Position numbers and translations under genes: made by a program. The notes under the pieces are model-generated. The model saw nothing but the letters and a program-made list of their open reading frames with translations, did no database searches and was not told where the DNA came from. 64,000 bases of DNA from Strongyloides papillosus. Lineage: Eukaryota; Nematoda; Chromadorea; Rhabditida; Strongyloididae. Positions 35,095 through 46,396 of this stretch are shown here, one piece after another. Location of the stretch: the NCBI GenBank assembly GCA_005656395.1, contig SRSI01000069.1, positions 372,001 to 436,000 on the forward strand. Reading direction: 5' to 3'. Position 1 is the first letter of the stretch; each line of letters begins with the position of its first letter.

Positions 35095-35167
35095 AATATA
35101 ATAGATGTAAAAAACAAAAATTCAATTTACAGCATTAATAATTTATCATTAGAAATAATTACATCAC

Positions 35168-35175
35168 TATAAAAG
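35168..35175 (+). promoter_or_regulatory. TATA box of elongase gene 2
   Basis: TATAAAAG 30 bp before the ATG, same context (AAAAGCTTT) as copy 1. Confidence 0.6.
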
Positions 35176-35197
35176 CTTTAAAATCATTTCATATAAT

Positions 35198-36050
35198 ATG
35201 GCCATTTCTTTGTTTATTTCTTTAAACAAAGTTGCGTTTGAACCAATTTTCAATTTCAAGAATGCTCATGAATTACTACAAAAATGGCTAGATTTCTTCC
35301 CCTATCTTGCCATTGGATATGTACTTCTAGTTTTTGGTGGACAAAAAATAATGAAAAAACGAGACCCTTTTGATTTGAAATATCTTGTTGCTACGTGGAA
35401 TTTATTCTTTTCAGTTTATTCTTTAATTTCTGCATACTTCCTCTTACCAAATATTCTTGAAATATACAAAAATGAAGGTGTTCTTCCATTATATTGTAAA
35501 ACTGGTGATTACTTTACTAATCAAACTACTGGATATTGGTCTTATCTTTTTGTTATCTCGAAAACTTATGAACTTGGTGATACATTATTTTTGGTCTTAA
35601 GAAAGAAGCCAGTAATATTTATGCATTGGTATCATCATATACTTACTAATTTTATCGCAGTTCTTTCATATGTCCGCTTAGCAGGATGGCCAAGACTTTC
35701 TGTCTTCTTGAATGTTAGTGTCCATGGGATTATGTACTTGTAAGTTTTATAATATTTCTTCATATTTAAATATTCTTTTAAGTTACTTTGCCGTAACAAC
35801 CCTAGGAATCAAATCACCAACAATTGTCAGGAAATTCATCACCACAATTCAGTTAATTCAATTTGCTATTGCCATATTATTTTTTACACATCTGACAAAG
35901 ATAATTTTTTCAGGAAATAAGGAAGGATGTGATATATCAAAAGATTCTCATTTTACTGGATTACTCATGTTCCTTAGTTACTTTTACTTATTTGGAGAAT
36001 TCTTTTATAAATCATATATAAAACCCAAAAAAACAATCAAAATAAATTAA
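35198..36050 (+). CDS. ELO-family very-long-chain fatty acid elongase 2 (269 aa)
   Basis: Exons 35198-35739 and 35783-36050, same structure and length as the copy at 33232. By direct comparison the proteins differ at 18 of 269 positions, clustered around residues 21-28, 70-105 and 150-165, while the HWYHH box and the KTYELGDT motif are unchanged. The 43-nt intron is identical in both genes. Probably the same reaction with a slightly altered acyl-length pocket, though that is inference. Both copies look functional. Confidence 0.93.
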
Positions 36051-36615
36051 ACATTGTTACAATTTTGTGATATATGTATAATATTTGTTCTCATACCTTT
36101 TATTATTTATATAAAGTTTGATAATAAAAATAAATAATTTATTTTTCAAAAAGTAATCAAAAAAGTAGTTTGAATTTTTATTAGTTGTTCATGTGGATTT
36201 AAAGAAATGGAAGTACTGACTATTTTCTGCCTTTAAAAAATATTTCTTCCTAAATTAGATTGTACTTAAGATTTATAGATTTCCTGACAATGTGTTTTGT
36301 ATTCAGGATATGGAAATGACATATACCACAGCTCATTTTGAAATCTAAATTCTCCTTATCATTTAGACACTCTATTTCCAATTTTCTAAATTCAATGTTG
36401 TAAATTATAATTAAAAGAATCTCGAGAATGGAAATTAAAGGATAAATTTTAAAGTGCAAAAAGCCGTAAACATTCTTTTATTAATACTAACGCCCACGTC
36501 TTTAAAACAGGCCTTAAGGTTTAAATAATTTTATTACCACTCGAAAGATCACTAAAAATTATACATAATATTTCATATAAAACGGGTGTAAAAAAATTTA
36601 CAAATTATTTATCAA

Positions 36616-37746
36616 CTAATATATATAAGGATAAGAATATTGGTCATTTGTTGAGTCACTTGGAACGGTTGGAGCATTCATTATGTACTGCATTCCATTA
36701 TTATTATCACTCGGAACAACTTGATTATTTAACAAATACTGATCATTACCGTCTGAAGTAGTTGGGGCCTCCACAACATTGCTCACTATATTGTCTGAGA
36801 TGTTATTTGTCTCATCAAAATCATCTACTATGTCATCAAGGTAGAAATCAGAGTCCAAATTATTTTCAGATGAGATGTGTGCTATATTATGTTCAATTTG
36901 CCTGGGTCTTTTTGTTTCATGCTCATCTATAGCTAGTAATTGCCTTTTACCAATCATTCTTGGTTGAGGTCCTCGCTCTCTACCAATCATATTGATAACG
37001 CTACACAACTTCCTGATAACGCTTTGTTGCATCCTGTATTTTGCACGAAAAGCTTCCATCTCCTCCCAGATAGTTTCATTTTGTTTAATTAAAGCAGAAA
37101 TTCGACGTTCTGTAGCATTTTGTCTTTCTCTTAATTGTTTTATCTCATCAATTAAGGCTTTATTAAACTGATTTGAGCCTTTTGAATGAACTTCTTCTAT
37201 AGGTGTTACGGCTTGTTGCTCCACCTTTGGGGTTGATAATTTCCTTTTTATATTACATAGTAGATCATATCGCCCACGAATAAAAAATGGATGTGAGAAC
37301 TCCAAATTGTCACCGGCATTTTGACAGCCTATTAAACTTGATTTTTCGATTGTTGTGATTTTTCGAAAACCATACATATTTAGTTGGCGGACACAACTGT
37401 TTAGGTTGCCATGTTTAAAATATAGAGGTAAAACTTCTTTGCAAAATGCATATGGATCTTTAATATGGAAACTTAAACCTGACTGAAAAATAGAAAATAA
37501 TTATATTGTGAGAAAAATATTATAATTTACCTCGTCCCATTCAATAATGTGATCAAGATTAGGATCATTAACGATATTCCATAATTTAATAAGAAAAACC
37601 GGGGTTTTGTCTTCTTCCTTTATTGCTGTAGGTAAAGAACCTGGTACGGCTAATGCCCTGCTTATATCAGGATCAGTCCTACGTAATGAAGAGCTCGGCA
37701 TTATATGTTTATATTGAATCGTAAGCCTAGAATCAGATCGTAACAT
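36616..37746 (-). CDS. HSF-1-like heat shock transcription factor A (360 aa)
   Basis: Exons 37746-37531 and 37482-36616, 48-nt phase-0 intron. The winged-helix HSF DNA-binding domain spans about residues 48-153: PVFLIKLWNIVNDPNL, then SGLSFHIKDPYAFCKEVLP, YFKHGNLNSCVRQLNMYGFR (recognition helix region) and FFIRGRYDLLCNIKRK. A heptad-rich region at about 179-237 corresponds to the HR-A/B trimerisation coiled coil. The rest is acidic and Asn-rich with DDIVDDFDE, a possible activation region. The protein is shorter than C. elegans HSF-1 (about 670 residues) and HR-C is not evident. Cys replaces the usual Phe in the SFVRQLNMYGF signature. Expected to be a nuclear factor binding nGAAn arrays. A paralogue lies at 42532-43409. 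Confidence 0.9.
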
Positions 37747-39895
37747 TATATCTTATTTATTTTAAATACTTGTGACTATAACACAATTTAAACAATAGAA
37801 TTAAAAGTAGACCGTTATACAAAAGTCGTGCTAAGATACATATTTTAAAATTAGTATTCGCGGAGGATAATTAAGAGAATTATAAGTTTAATTTAAAAAA
37901 CATATCTAGAGAAGTTCTATCTATTTTATTTTTCAATGTTACATCAAAAACTAGATTTGTGGTTACTCTGAAGTTTTTTATACACAAACTATTGATTAAA
38001 ATATTAAAGTTGCAAAATAATAGAGAATGATAGGGATACCTCCAAAGTACACTTTTATGTAAACAGCATCTTAAGATATGTTTTTCCATATGAAAATAAA
38101 CTATAATTTTTGATAAGAAATGTAGTGGTGGAATTAATAAGAATCATAAAAATTGTAATAGCATTAAGTGAGTGGAAGTAGAAAATAATTATTGAACCAT
38201 TCCTCAATAAATAATAAATCTATCACCATTGTGTTTTAATAGAATCTTAAAACATTATATCTTAAAACTGACGTCTCCTTTAAAAAAAAAGAACCAAAAG
38301 ATTTATTTTTGCAAATTAAACAAAGTAAATAACACTAATAGATGCTTCAAAATATAATAAAAAATAAATCTTATGATACATTTAAAACAATTCTTCAAAA
38401 TGTATTAAAAATACTTCGCCATAACACAACATTTCATATACAATATTAAAGATTATTTTCTAACTCCTGTGTTTAAAGAATTCATTATATAAGTTAACAC
38501 TTTGTATTAAATTAGTTTTCGTGAAAGGTATGTGTAAATTTTTGTAAAAATGTAAAAATTAACTTATCAGGCGGAATAAAAAGAAAGGCTTATTTTGCAA
38601 TAAAATTGTTAACAAAACAAATATTATAAAATCAAAATAGAATGAAAATATACATATAAAATGATCTTTAATTATTAATATGGAGTCTCTTGATAATAAA
38701 AAATAATAACAAAATCTAAAAGACAAAATTAGAATATAAGTAGCAAATCGTTAATTTTTAAATATTGTAGTGTGATATTTCTTTAACAAAACAACATTTC
38801 ACGTCAAGAATACTTGGGGCAATGTTTATATTCAAAATATTATATAAAGACAAATAATAAATCATCTAGCTTTAAATACTTTTTATCAACGATAAATAAA
38901 TTGCATATAGCAGGCTGCTAATTTATTTACTCTTTTTTTATAATATGAATAATATCAAAAAGTTCATTGAGAGTAGAAAACAATTCAGTTTATCTTTTAA
39001 CATCTTAATACTTTACACCACCATGGTGACCGTCAATACTTACGACATATAACATAATTACAACTTCTTACTATCTATTTACCCTTATGATTTACATTAA
39101 TAATACTTTTAAGACAGAAATAAGTACTATAAACATATTCAATAACAAGTGATTAGAAAAATGATGTAAAAAGCGATCTCCTATGCAATAAAGTTAAAAC
39201 TTTTTTACGTTTAAAATTTGTAATCATTGCATGAACGTAAAAAGAAATATAAAATGATATGTACATACCATTTTGGCTTGATGAAACATCACAACTGTTG
39301 TAAGAAAATATATTTATATAATCATTTTAAACTTTTTCAACTTACTTTTTTTGTATACTTCTATTTGAAAATCATTTAAAAAACAAATCGACGATTCAAT
39401 AATAATGTGTAAATACGTTTGATATGGAAAATAATTTTTTTATCACTACTATATCGTTTCTACCAAAGCAAACTTAAATTTTTACATTAAAAAATTACTA
39501 TTTATAAAAATCACATGAATGAGACAGAGCTAATCGAACATCCCGGAAAAATATATAAAATATTTGAAATTCTAGTTTTGTTTATCAAAATATTCACAAC
39601 GTTAAATATTATATAAAATAATTGTACAATAAAAAGGAAATATATTTGGCAACGCTATTTTTAAAATTCAATATTTATGATTAGTCATTATTAACTTTGC
39701 AATGTTTACCAATCTTGACATTGAAAATATTTATGAAAACATAATTTAAAGATGGAAAAAAACATTTGCTACTCTAATTTTGTACTTTCTATTTTAATAT
39801 TTTGTATTAAAGTCAAATTTTTATCTTATAAATAAAGGACCACGTTAATCTCTCATTTCATACATCATAAAAATAAAATCTCGTCAATTATTTAA
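37747..39895. other. AT-rich intergenic DNA
   Basis: Upstream region shared by the divergent HSF-like and Ser-rich genes. TATAAATA at about 39827 may serve the 39896 gene. No gene seen. Confidence 0.5.
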
Positions 39896-40590
39896 ATGGC
39901 TCGCGAAGGTAATTTTTACTGTTTTTAACTCGGAAATTAAAACAAATTGTTAAAATTTACTATTTATTTGTAGAGACAATTACTGAAACCGATTCTCTTC
40001 CTTCTGATGAAATTCTTCGTCACAAATATAAAATTCTAACAAGATCTTCTCTCTTTCAAAAACCAAAGAACTTCTCTTCCAACAAACCAAGTTTGAAATA
40101 TGAAAAAACTAGAGAACCACTTTTATCAACAATCCAGGAAGAATCAAGAAACCACTACACAGATTCTACAGGATCACGTGTGTGCAATATTGACAGGTCC
40201 ACTAATAAAAGATTAGAAAAAACATCCATAGAGGTGATGAAAAGTATTAATAAATTAAAGAGTGCAAATTTTAACAACATTGATAACAATACTAAATTCC
40301 ATCACAAAGAACAACCAAAACAAAAGTCTAACTTTAGGACTGCATTAAAACACGACCAAACTTCAAAGCCCAAAAAAAACAAGCAGTGTCCAAATATTGA
40401 AGAAACTATAGAATTGTTTTCCAAGAGAATAAATGGAAAAATTAGTAAATTGCACGTTAAGAAAGAAGAAGTACCATTATCGGAAATGAAATCTATTAAC
40501 CTTCTTAAAAAGCTTGCTGATAACACATCAGAAATCTTTAAAGAATATAATTGTGACTATGTAAATAGTAAAGACATACTATCCAAGTAA
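39896..40590 (+). CDS. Hydrophilic Ser/Lys-rich protein, paralogue 1 (209 aa)
   Basis: A tiny first exon of 13 nt (39896-39908, MARE) and exon 2 39974-40590, phase 1, 65-nt intron. No signal peptide or membrane span. It is strongly basic and polar, probably intrinsically disordered. Two segments are shared with the next gene: LLSTIQEES and the C-terminal EVPLSEMKSINLLKKLADNT (compare EVPLSGMKSFQLLSDMANST). I do not recognise the family. The conserved C-terminal block may be a short protein-interaction helix. The split 13-nt first exon is matched exactly in the neighbour, which supports this start. Confidence 0.75.
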
Positions 40591-41033
40591 ATCCCAAAAT
40601 ACCCAGTAAGAAAATCTCCAAACATTGGTTAAATACTTAATAAAAGTTCTGTAAATAAATTGTAAAATAAAATTGTTGAAACACAAACACCATAGTTTAT
40701 TTCACACGTAAATATTGAATACAAACATTCAAGTAATATAATTTAATAATCTTAATATTACGTAATAATTTGAATACAACCTACCCATATATGTTGCAGA
40801 TTCAGGGGGTTAACACTACTCATTAAATTTTTAAAATCCACCTACGTCAGAAAGACAAAAAAATAGTATATATCTCCCCAACTATTTTCCACATAAAACA
40901 GATAAACAAGCGCCTTCTTTTTGCAAACACATCTATTCTTAACTCTCAGTGCCCTAATTCTTATCTAATTAAGTTGCATTGATCTCTGTCCATATTTTTT
41001 TGCCTACTACCTTCAAACACAACACATTCTACA
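40591..41033. other. Spacer between the Ser-rich paralogues
   Basis: About 440 bp, less AT-rich near its right end. It probably contains the promoter of the next gene. No gene seen. Confidence 0.5.
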
Positions 41034-42164
41034 ATGAATTCAAAAGGTGAGGATAGTTATTTATTTCAAACATTAACTAAACAATTCTATCATATTTCTT
41101 TTCTATCTTCAGATGCAAGTGATGAAAATCCTGATAGATTTAGTGATTTGGACCTATCTATGGATGAGGATGAACTAATTAGTAAACCTATATCGTCAGG
41201 TGATGTTGAGTTAACTTCTGGAGAGACGAATGATATGATATCTAGAGAGAAACCGTTGTGTTCTTTGTCAGTAATTCAAGAGGAATCCATTTTTCACGCG
41301 TCAGGAAATGTTTCGTTAGCTTCTTCTGGTAGTAAAGAAGTATCGAAGTACAGTGATAATAGATCACGCGCTGGTTCAAGTTCGATTTCACTAGTTAGCA
41401 GCAAGAAAAATGGTAGCTTGAGAAGCTCGAATGGTTCTAATAACTACACAAGCGCAAAAAGTGGGAGATCAAGTCTTGTTTCGGGATCATCCAATGGTGG
41501 TAGAAGTAGTCGAGGAAGGTGTTTTAGTGAAAAGAATAGTGAAGTTCTTGAATGTTTAAGTAAATTACAGAATGTAAGCTTAAATAAAAGTGGCGATGTT
41601 GAGAGATCTGAAACTACAACGCCAACACTTCCAAGAAATAGTAATGCTAAGAATGACAACAAAGAAGGGAATCGTGTTACATTTAATTCAGTCCACCAAT
41701 ATGCTGGTAGTAGTTTCTTCAATCAGAACACGACTACACATTCAAGAAGTAGTAATCATGGCCGAGATTCAATTAAGGAGAAGGATGAAAATAAAAGTAT
41801 ACAAAATTTTGAAAGTTCTAGTATTGACCAGCTGAAAGATATGTTAACTGATATCAAGAAGAAGAATGTTCCAGTGAAGGTTAGCAAGAATGAAGTACCT
41901 TTATCTGGGATGAAATCGTTCCAACTACTTAGTGATATGGCTAATTCAACGATGGATATTTTGTTGAAGGACCACTTTAATTACTTGAATGAGAATCAAG
42001 CTTTCTTTGAAATGTGCCCAGGTCTTTTGGCGAAGTATATGCCACAGTCTGTTGATTTTAAGAGTGTTGATAAGTCTAATTCTGGGTCTAAGATATTAGA
42101 TGGTAGAAGTATGGATGAGCAGTCACATTCAAAGAGTGCTTCTGTTTTATTTATCCCCAATTAA
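41034..42164 (+). CDS. Hydrophilic Ser-rich protein, paralogue 2 (354 aa)
   Basis: Preferred model: exon 1 41034-41046 (13 nt, as in the paralogue at 39896) and exon 2 41113-42164. The intron 41047-41112 is 66 nt, in frame and free of stops, so without splicing the frame is open through it and gives a 376-residue form. The intron reading is favoured because of the TTTTCTATCTTCAG acceptor and the paralogue's identical exon length. The protein is acidic near the start (SDLDLSMDEDEL), then very Ser/Gly/Asn-rich (about residues 90-160), and ends with the shared EVPLSGMKSFQLLSDM block and a C-terminal tail. No signal peptide. Higher GC than its surroundings. Function unknown. Confidence 0.75.
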   Translation: MNSKGEDSYLFQTLTKQFYHISFLSSDASDENPDRFSDLDLSMDEDELISKPISSGDVELTSGETNDMISREKPLCSLSVIQEESIFHASGNVSLASSGSKEVSKYSDNRSRAGSSSISLVSSKKNGSLRSSNGSNNYTSAKSGRSSLVSGSSNGGRSSRGRCFSEKNSEVLECLSKLQNVSLNKSGDVERSETTTPTLPRNSNAKNDNKEGNRVTFNSVHQYAGSSFFNQNTTTHSRSSNHGRDSIKEKDENKSIQNFESSSIDQLKDMLTDIKKKNVPVKVSKNEVPLSGMKSFQLLSDMANSTMDILLKDHFNYLNENQAFFEMCPGLLAKYMPQSVDFKSVDKSNSGSKILDGRSMDEQSHSKSASVLFIPN

Positions 42165-42531
42165 TTTTCATGGTCGTTCTATCTGCCTTCGAAAATTGAA
42201 TCGTCTTTGTCATGTTTTTGTAAAAAATGTATATATTACTAAAAAATAATCATTCGATATTTAATATGTTGTATCTTAAATATGTACTTCAAAATAAACT
42301 TTTTTTGTCATCCATCAAATGTGTGTCAATTTTTTTGTCTTCACAACACAATATCTCTGAAAAATATCTACTAAGATATAGGAAACCTGTGGTGTTATAA
42401 ATGTAGATTCAACAACGTTTTACACATAATTATCTCAAAACAATTTATTTTTAGAAAAATAACACTTGTTTTAAGTAATGACAACAAATAAAAAATAACG
42501 CGATGAAAGCTCACAATTTTTAGGAAAGAAT
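42165..42531. other. Convergent 3' spacer
   Basis: Separates the Ser-rich gene (plus) from the second HSF-like gene (minus). AATAAA-type signals on both sides, nothing else. Confidence 0.5.
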
Positions 42532-43409
42532 TTATTGGTTTTTTACAGAATTGTTGTTAATTGTTCTATTTAAAAATTCTAAGTCAACGTAACTTGAATC
42601 AACATTTGTGGGAGTATAATTTACATGAACATTATCTTTTAATTTTCTCATATCTCGATTAATAGTTAATAATTGTGGGGAATTTGCCATTTTGGGTTGC
42701 TGGTTTGTAAATGCACTGATAACACCACACATTTTATTGATAACGTTTTGCTGCATCTTAAATTTTGCGTTTAAAGCATCGACCTCCTTCTTGAAAGCTT
42801 CGTATTGTAACGTCAATTGTGTAGTGACGTTTTCTGTAACAATTAGTTTATTCTTCAAACATTTTATCTCATCAAGTAATAAAGAACTTTCAGGGGAGTT
42901 GCAGTGACTTTCGAGACCAGTAGAAGCTCCAGGTGTTACCCTAGGATTTGGTGTCTTCCTCTTTATATTATCCAACAAATCGTACCTCCCACGAATGAAG
43001 TGTTGGTGGTAAAAATGAAAAGTTTCCACAGAATTAAAATTTGTTAAACCTTGCCCTTCGATATCCGTATTTTTTCTGAACCCATACATATTGAGTTGAC
43101 GTATGAAACTATTTAAATTAGAATGTCTAAAGTACAATGGAAGTACTTTCTTATACATAACATATGGTTGTTTAATAAAGAAACTCAAACCAGCCTAGTA
43201 AAATCAAATAAAGTATGTGGATATCAGTGATAATTTACCTCTTCCCACCCAACTATATGAGTGAGTTTTGGATCATTAACAATGTTCCATAATTTTAAGA
43301 TGAATGTAGAAATTTTTTTAGTCCCATTAGGTGGGTCCATTGGCTTTTGAAAGTTAAGCACTTCAAAAATATTAATATCATTAAATTGTGACGATGACAT
43401 GAACTGCAA
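42532..43409 (-). CDS. HSF-1-like transcription factor B (277 aa)
   Basis: Exons 43409-43239 and 43194-42532, 44-nt phase-0 intron at exactly the same place in the DNA-binding domain as in HSF-like A. The HSF domain runs from residue 34 (STFILKLWNIVNDPKL) through SFIRQLNMYGFRKNTDIEGQ and FIRGRYDLLDNIKRK. The HR-A/B-like coiled coil is at about 162-215 (LLDEIKCLKNKL..., FKMQQNVINKMCGVI). The C-terminal region is short and lacks the acidic stretch of copy A, so it could act as a DNA-binding modulator rather than an activator (inference). The recognition helix keeps SFIRQLNMYGFR. Intact splice sites and frame indicate a real gene. Confidence 0.88.
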
Positions 43410-44547
43410 ACATTAAACTAGTCAAGAAATGTAACGTCTAAAAGTAGTTTAAATGATTGCAGTTTAAATGATGATATCAATGTGTTATTATGTAACAAAT
43501 AGCATGGCAAATGATACTTTTTATACTGTCGCTACGAGAGTCTTTAATTAAAAGATTCATGGAGCGAAGAGAAAGAAATTGCGATATTTTTTTCCAAAAA
43601 TTTTCTTATAGTTAATACGACCATAGGAAAACTTCTGAATGAACAAGAAAAACACAACCGATCATTTATTGGTTATAACAAGGATATTATTGAATACAAA
43701 TAACCCGATAATGCTTTTGATATACACCTTTAAACAATAATAATTAATTTAAAAGTTTATATCATTGAGGAGAATAAATTTTGTGATAATTTTTAAAAAA
43801 ATATCACAGTAATGATGGTTTTACTTTTGATAATCCCTCTTATTGCAATTCTTATAGAATTTGATGTTGTAAAAATAACTTCTTATCACAAATGTATATT
43901 TTTAACTAAAATAATTGTTTTTAAAAAAATTTCAAAATTTTATGAAGCTTTTCTAAGAATCTTTCAACAAGATGGGTCAAAAAGACGAATTTTTAATGCG
44001 AAATATTACTATAATAATTACATAAAAAACAAAAAAATTAAAAACTTGCCATAGTAATAGGAATATAATTCTTATTTTTTAAAAATAAAAATTATATTAT
44101 ATCTTATCACTTTTTAGTGAATACATTTTTGTCATTGAAATTATATTGGCAATCTTATTAGATAAGATTTTTTTATGGCAAAAAAATAATTTAATTGTAG
44201 ACACTAAATTATCTTTTAGTGTCTTAATAAATGCAAGATTTTAATATTGTATAACGTTTCAATATTTTTAGTTGTAAAAATACCGAAATAAAAATATAAT
44301 TACAAAAATTTGAATAAAAAACTTTTTAAAAAAGTTTAAATAAATTCTAAATGGATAGCTTATGATGAAATGTCACACGTAACTAAAAGAATCTGCATGT
44401 AAAGTTTAATAGAAGCGAAATAAAGTGGTCACCAACTCTAATGTTGAGTCCACAATGAAAATGAAAAAAATAATTTAAAAGAAAAATAATACTCAAAAGC
44501 TGTACTTTTAATTTATAAATGAAGCTTGATCCTGATCGGATCCACAA

Positions 44548-44560
44548 GAATCTTCCAGAA
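44548..44560. promoter_or_regulatory. Perfect three-unit heat shock element
   Basis: GAATCTTCCAGAA fits GAAnnTTCnnGAA exactly, in a locally GC-richer patch. It lies about 1.1 kb upstream of HSF-like B (minus strand) and 0.75 kb beyond the 3' end of the TTL gene. By its family rule HSF trimers bind such sites; a link to the HSF-like genes is inference. Confidence 0.4.
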
Positions 44561-44574
44561 ATGTTAATATAAAT

Positions 44575-44690
44575 GAAAAATAGGGAAAAAATAGATAAAA
44601 TAGATAAAATAGAAGAAATAGAATAAATAGAATAAAATAGAAACAAATAGAGAAAAATAGAATTAAATAAAAAAATCGGAAATAAAACAA
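44575..44690. repeat. AATAGA/AAATAGAT simple repeat
   Basis: Degenerate tandem array of about 8-11 bp units (AAATAGATAAAATAGATAAA and variants). Confidence 0.75.
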
Positions 44691-45804
44691 ATTGAAATTT
44701 AATTATGTAAATAAAGACTTCATATCAGTTATTATTAAGCGACTTTTTTTTATATTAAAGTAAGCAACTATAAGCATTATAAATACGATAATTAATGAAT
44801 CTGTAACTTTTTGATTTTATATAAGAAAGTTCTAATAATAAAGAAAAACTTAATTGTTATTGTCCATTTTTTTTGAGATCCGAAAATACAAGGAATTAAA
44901 GATCAATGACTAATATTTTATAAAAGTACGAATTTCAAAGACTCTATAGAAATTTTAGAAATGTATTTTGAAGAGAACTCTTAATCAGTACCTATGGCAG
45001 CAGGAATCTATAAAAATCTACAAGAAACTAACAGTTTTTAGGTAAGAATGCCTAACATACTAATTTCGTAATCTAATCGCCTAATTTTATCTTTTGTTGA
45101 ACTAATTTGTTTAATAATAAAATATTTTGAACATTTCTCTTGTTTACAAATTCTATCTAAATAGATTCAATTAGGAATAATAGCTTACTCATGTGATCAA
45201 CAAAGGGATTCAATAAATCTAAAGTTTATTTTGATTACGCTGCAATTTTTCTATATTTCGCAAAGATTATATACAAAATGAAATCAATTTTTAATGATAA
45301 TTATATGAAAAAATAAATCCTTTATTTGTTTAGATATTTTTAAGTAAGATAATGAATGTCGAAAAGTGATATTGAATACTACAATTGATTAACTTTTTTT
45401 GTGCTTTTAATGTATAAAAAATATAAGGATATGTTTAATTGTAGTCAAAAAATTATAATATTACTTCTAATAAAAAAAATTTTTCAATTATAATTATTTT
45501 CAATAAAGAAAAACAAAGTACAAATGTGTAGTAAAGTTTATGTTTTGATACTTCAGCAAACTACAATTAAACATAATCAATTAACAATACGCCAAAATGC
45601 TACAAATGTCACTAAAACACACTCATACAATCATAACAAACAACATCACTAACTTAATTATACTCTTTACAACTTTTAAACAATCTCAAGATTATCTCTA
45701 TCTTTTTTCACTCATCAATAACAATAATTACTCTTTTTTTATATATACGCAAAGTTTACTGTTAAAAAATTTTAATCACAACATAAAATATCATTTTAAA
45801 CATT

Positions 45805-46328
45805 TTAACTGACAATAAGTTCACGTTCTTCATTGTGGAATCTGGTTTCCATGTTAACAACTCCAATGTCGAAGGTCTTTTTTGGTTCCTTTCCAGCTGT
45901 AACGTATGAGTATGGGATGGTGAATTTTACTTTACGGGCTCCAAGCTGAAAGAATGCAAGAGTATATTATTATTATTAGGTTTGTGTGTAAACTTACAGT
46001 TAAAGCGTTATCACAGTTGTGGTAAACCTTCAATCTTGGGTCAATGTTGGTAAGTTCTCTTTCGTCTCCCTTAAGTAAGAATTCTCCGTTAGCGTCGGTG
46101 TATCCTTGGTCTAACAAGTCATCTGGGTCAGGACCTAAAAAAGTTTTGTATAAACACGTTTAATATTATTATTATCATACCTGAATCCTCTTCCCAAAGC
46201 TTTATTCTAGCATTGGCAAGTGGTTTTGGACCACACATAAGTTTTCCCTTAACGGCGATGGATTGTTGTCTAAGACTGGCACAAACTCCAACAACAACAA
46301 AGAAAAGGAAGATGAGACCACGCATCAT
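45805..46328 (-). CDS. Transthyretin-like (TTL) secreted protein, 141 aa
   Basis: Three exons: 46328-46181, 46134-45998 and 45945-45805, with introns of 46 and 52 nt. The signal peptide is residues 1-17 (MMRGLIFLFFVVVGVCA). The mature protein shows the full TTL pattern: QSIAVKGKLMCGPKPLANAR, IKLWEEDSGPDPDDLLDQG, YTDANGEFLLKGDERELTNI, DPRLKVYHNC, then KVKFTIPYSYVTAG and KKTFDIGVVNMETRF. TTL proteins are a large nematode-specific secreted family; some act as bridging factors or parasite excretory products. Codon use is more GC-rich than in neighbouring genes, suggesting high expression. The upstream TATA-GATA box is listed separately. A lone copy here, unlike the diverged family at 8-31 kb. Confidence 0.95.
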
Positions 46329-46380
46329 GATACTACAAATAAAGTATTGTAAAATACAATAATGAAAATTATTTTAAAAA

Positions 46381-46396
46381 TTATCACACTTATATA
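46381..46396 (-). promoter_or_regulatory. TATA-GATA box of TTL gene
   Basis: Minus strand TATATAAGTGTGATAA, about 55-70 bp before the ATG. The TATA-like box is followed directly by TGATAA, a GATA-factor site typical of nematode intestinal genes. Confidence 0.5.

Larger units (their letters stand above)
35095..36240 (+). repeat. Tandem duplication unit, copy 2 (elongase gene)
   Basis: Second unit of the elongase duplication, see 33125-34275. Confidence 0.85.
43410..45804. other. Intergenic with HSE and simple repeat
   Basis: AT-rich. It contains a consensus heat shock element at 44548-44560 and an AATAGA-type simple repeat at 44575-44690. The open frame at 43812-44054 has no support beyond length. 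Confidence 0.5.

Noticed and set aside
43812..44054. 80-codon open frame with hydrophobic start
   Set aside because: Could be a signal peptide, but the rest has no protein-like pattern and nothing nearby supports a gene.
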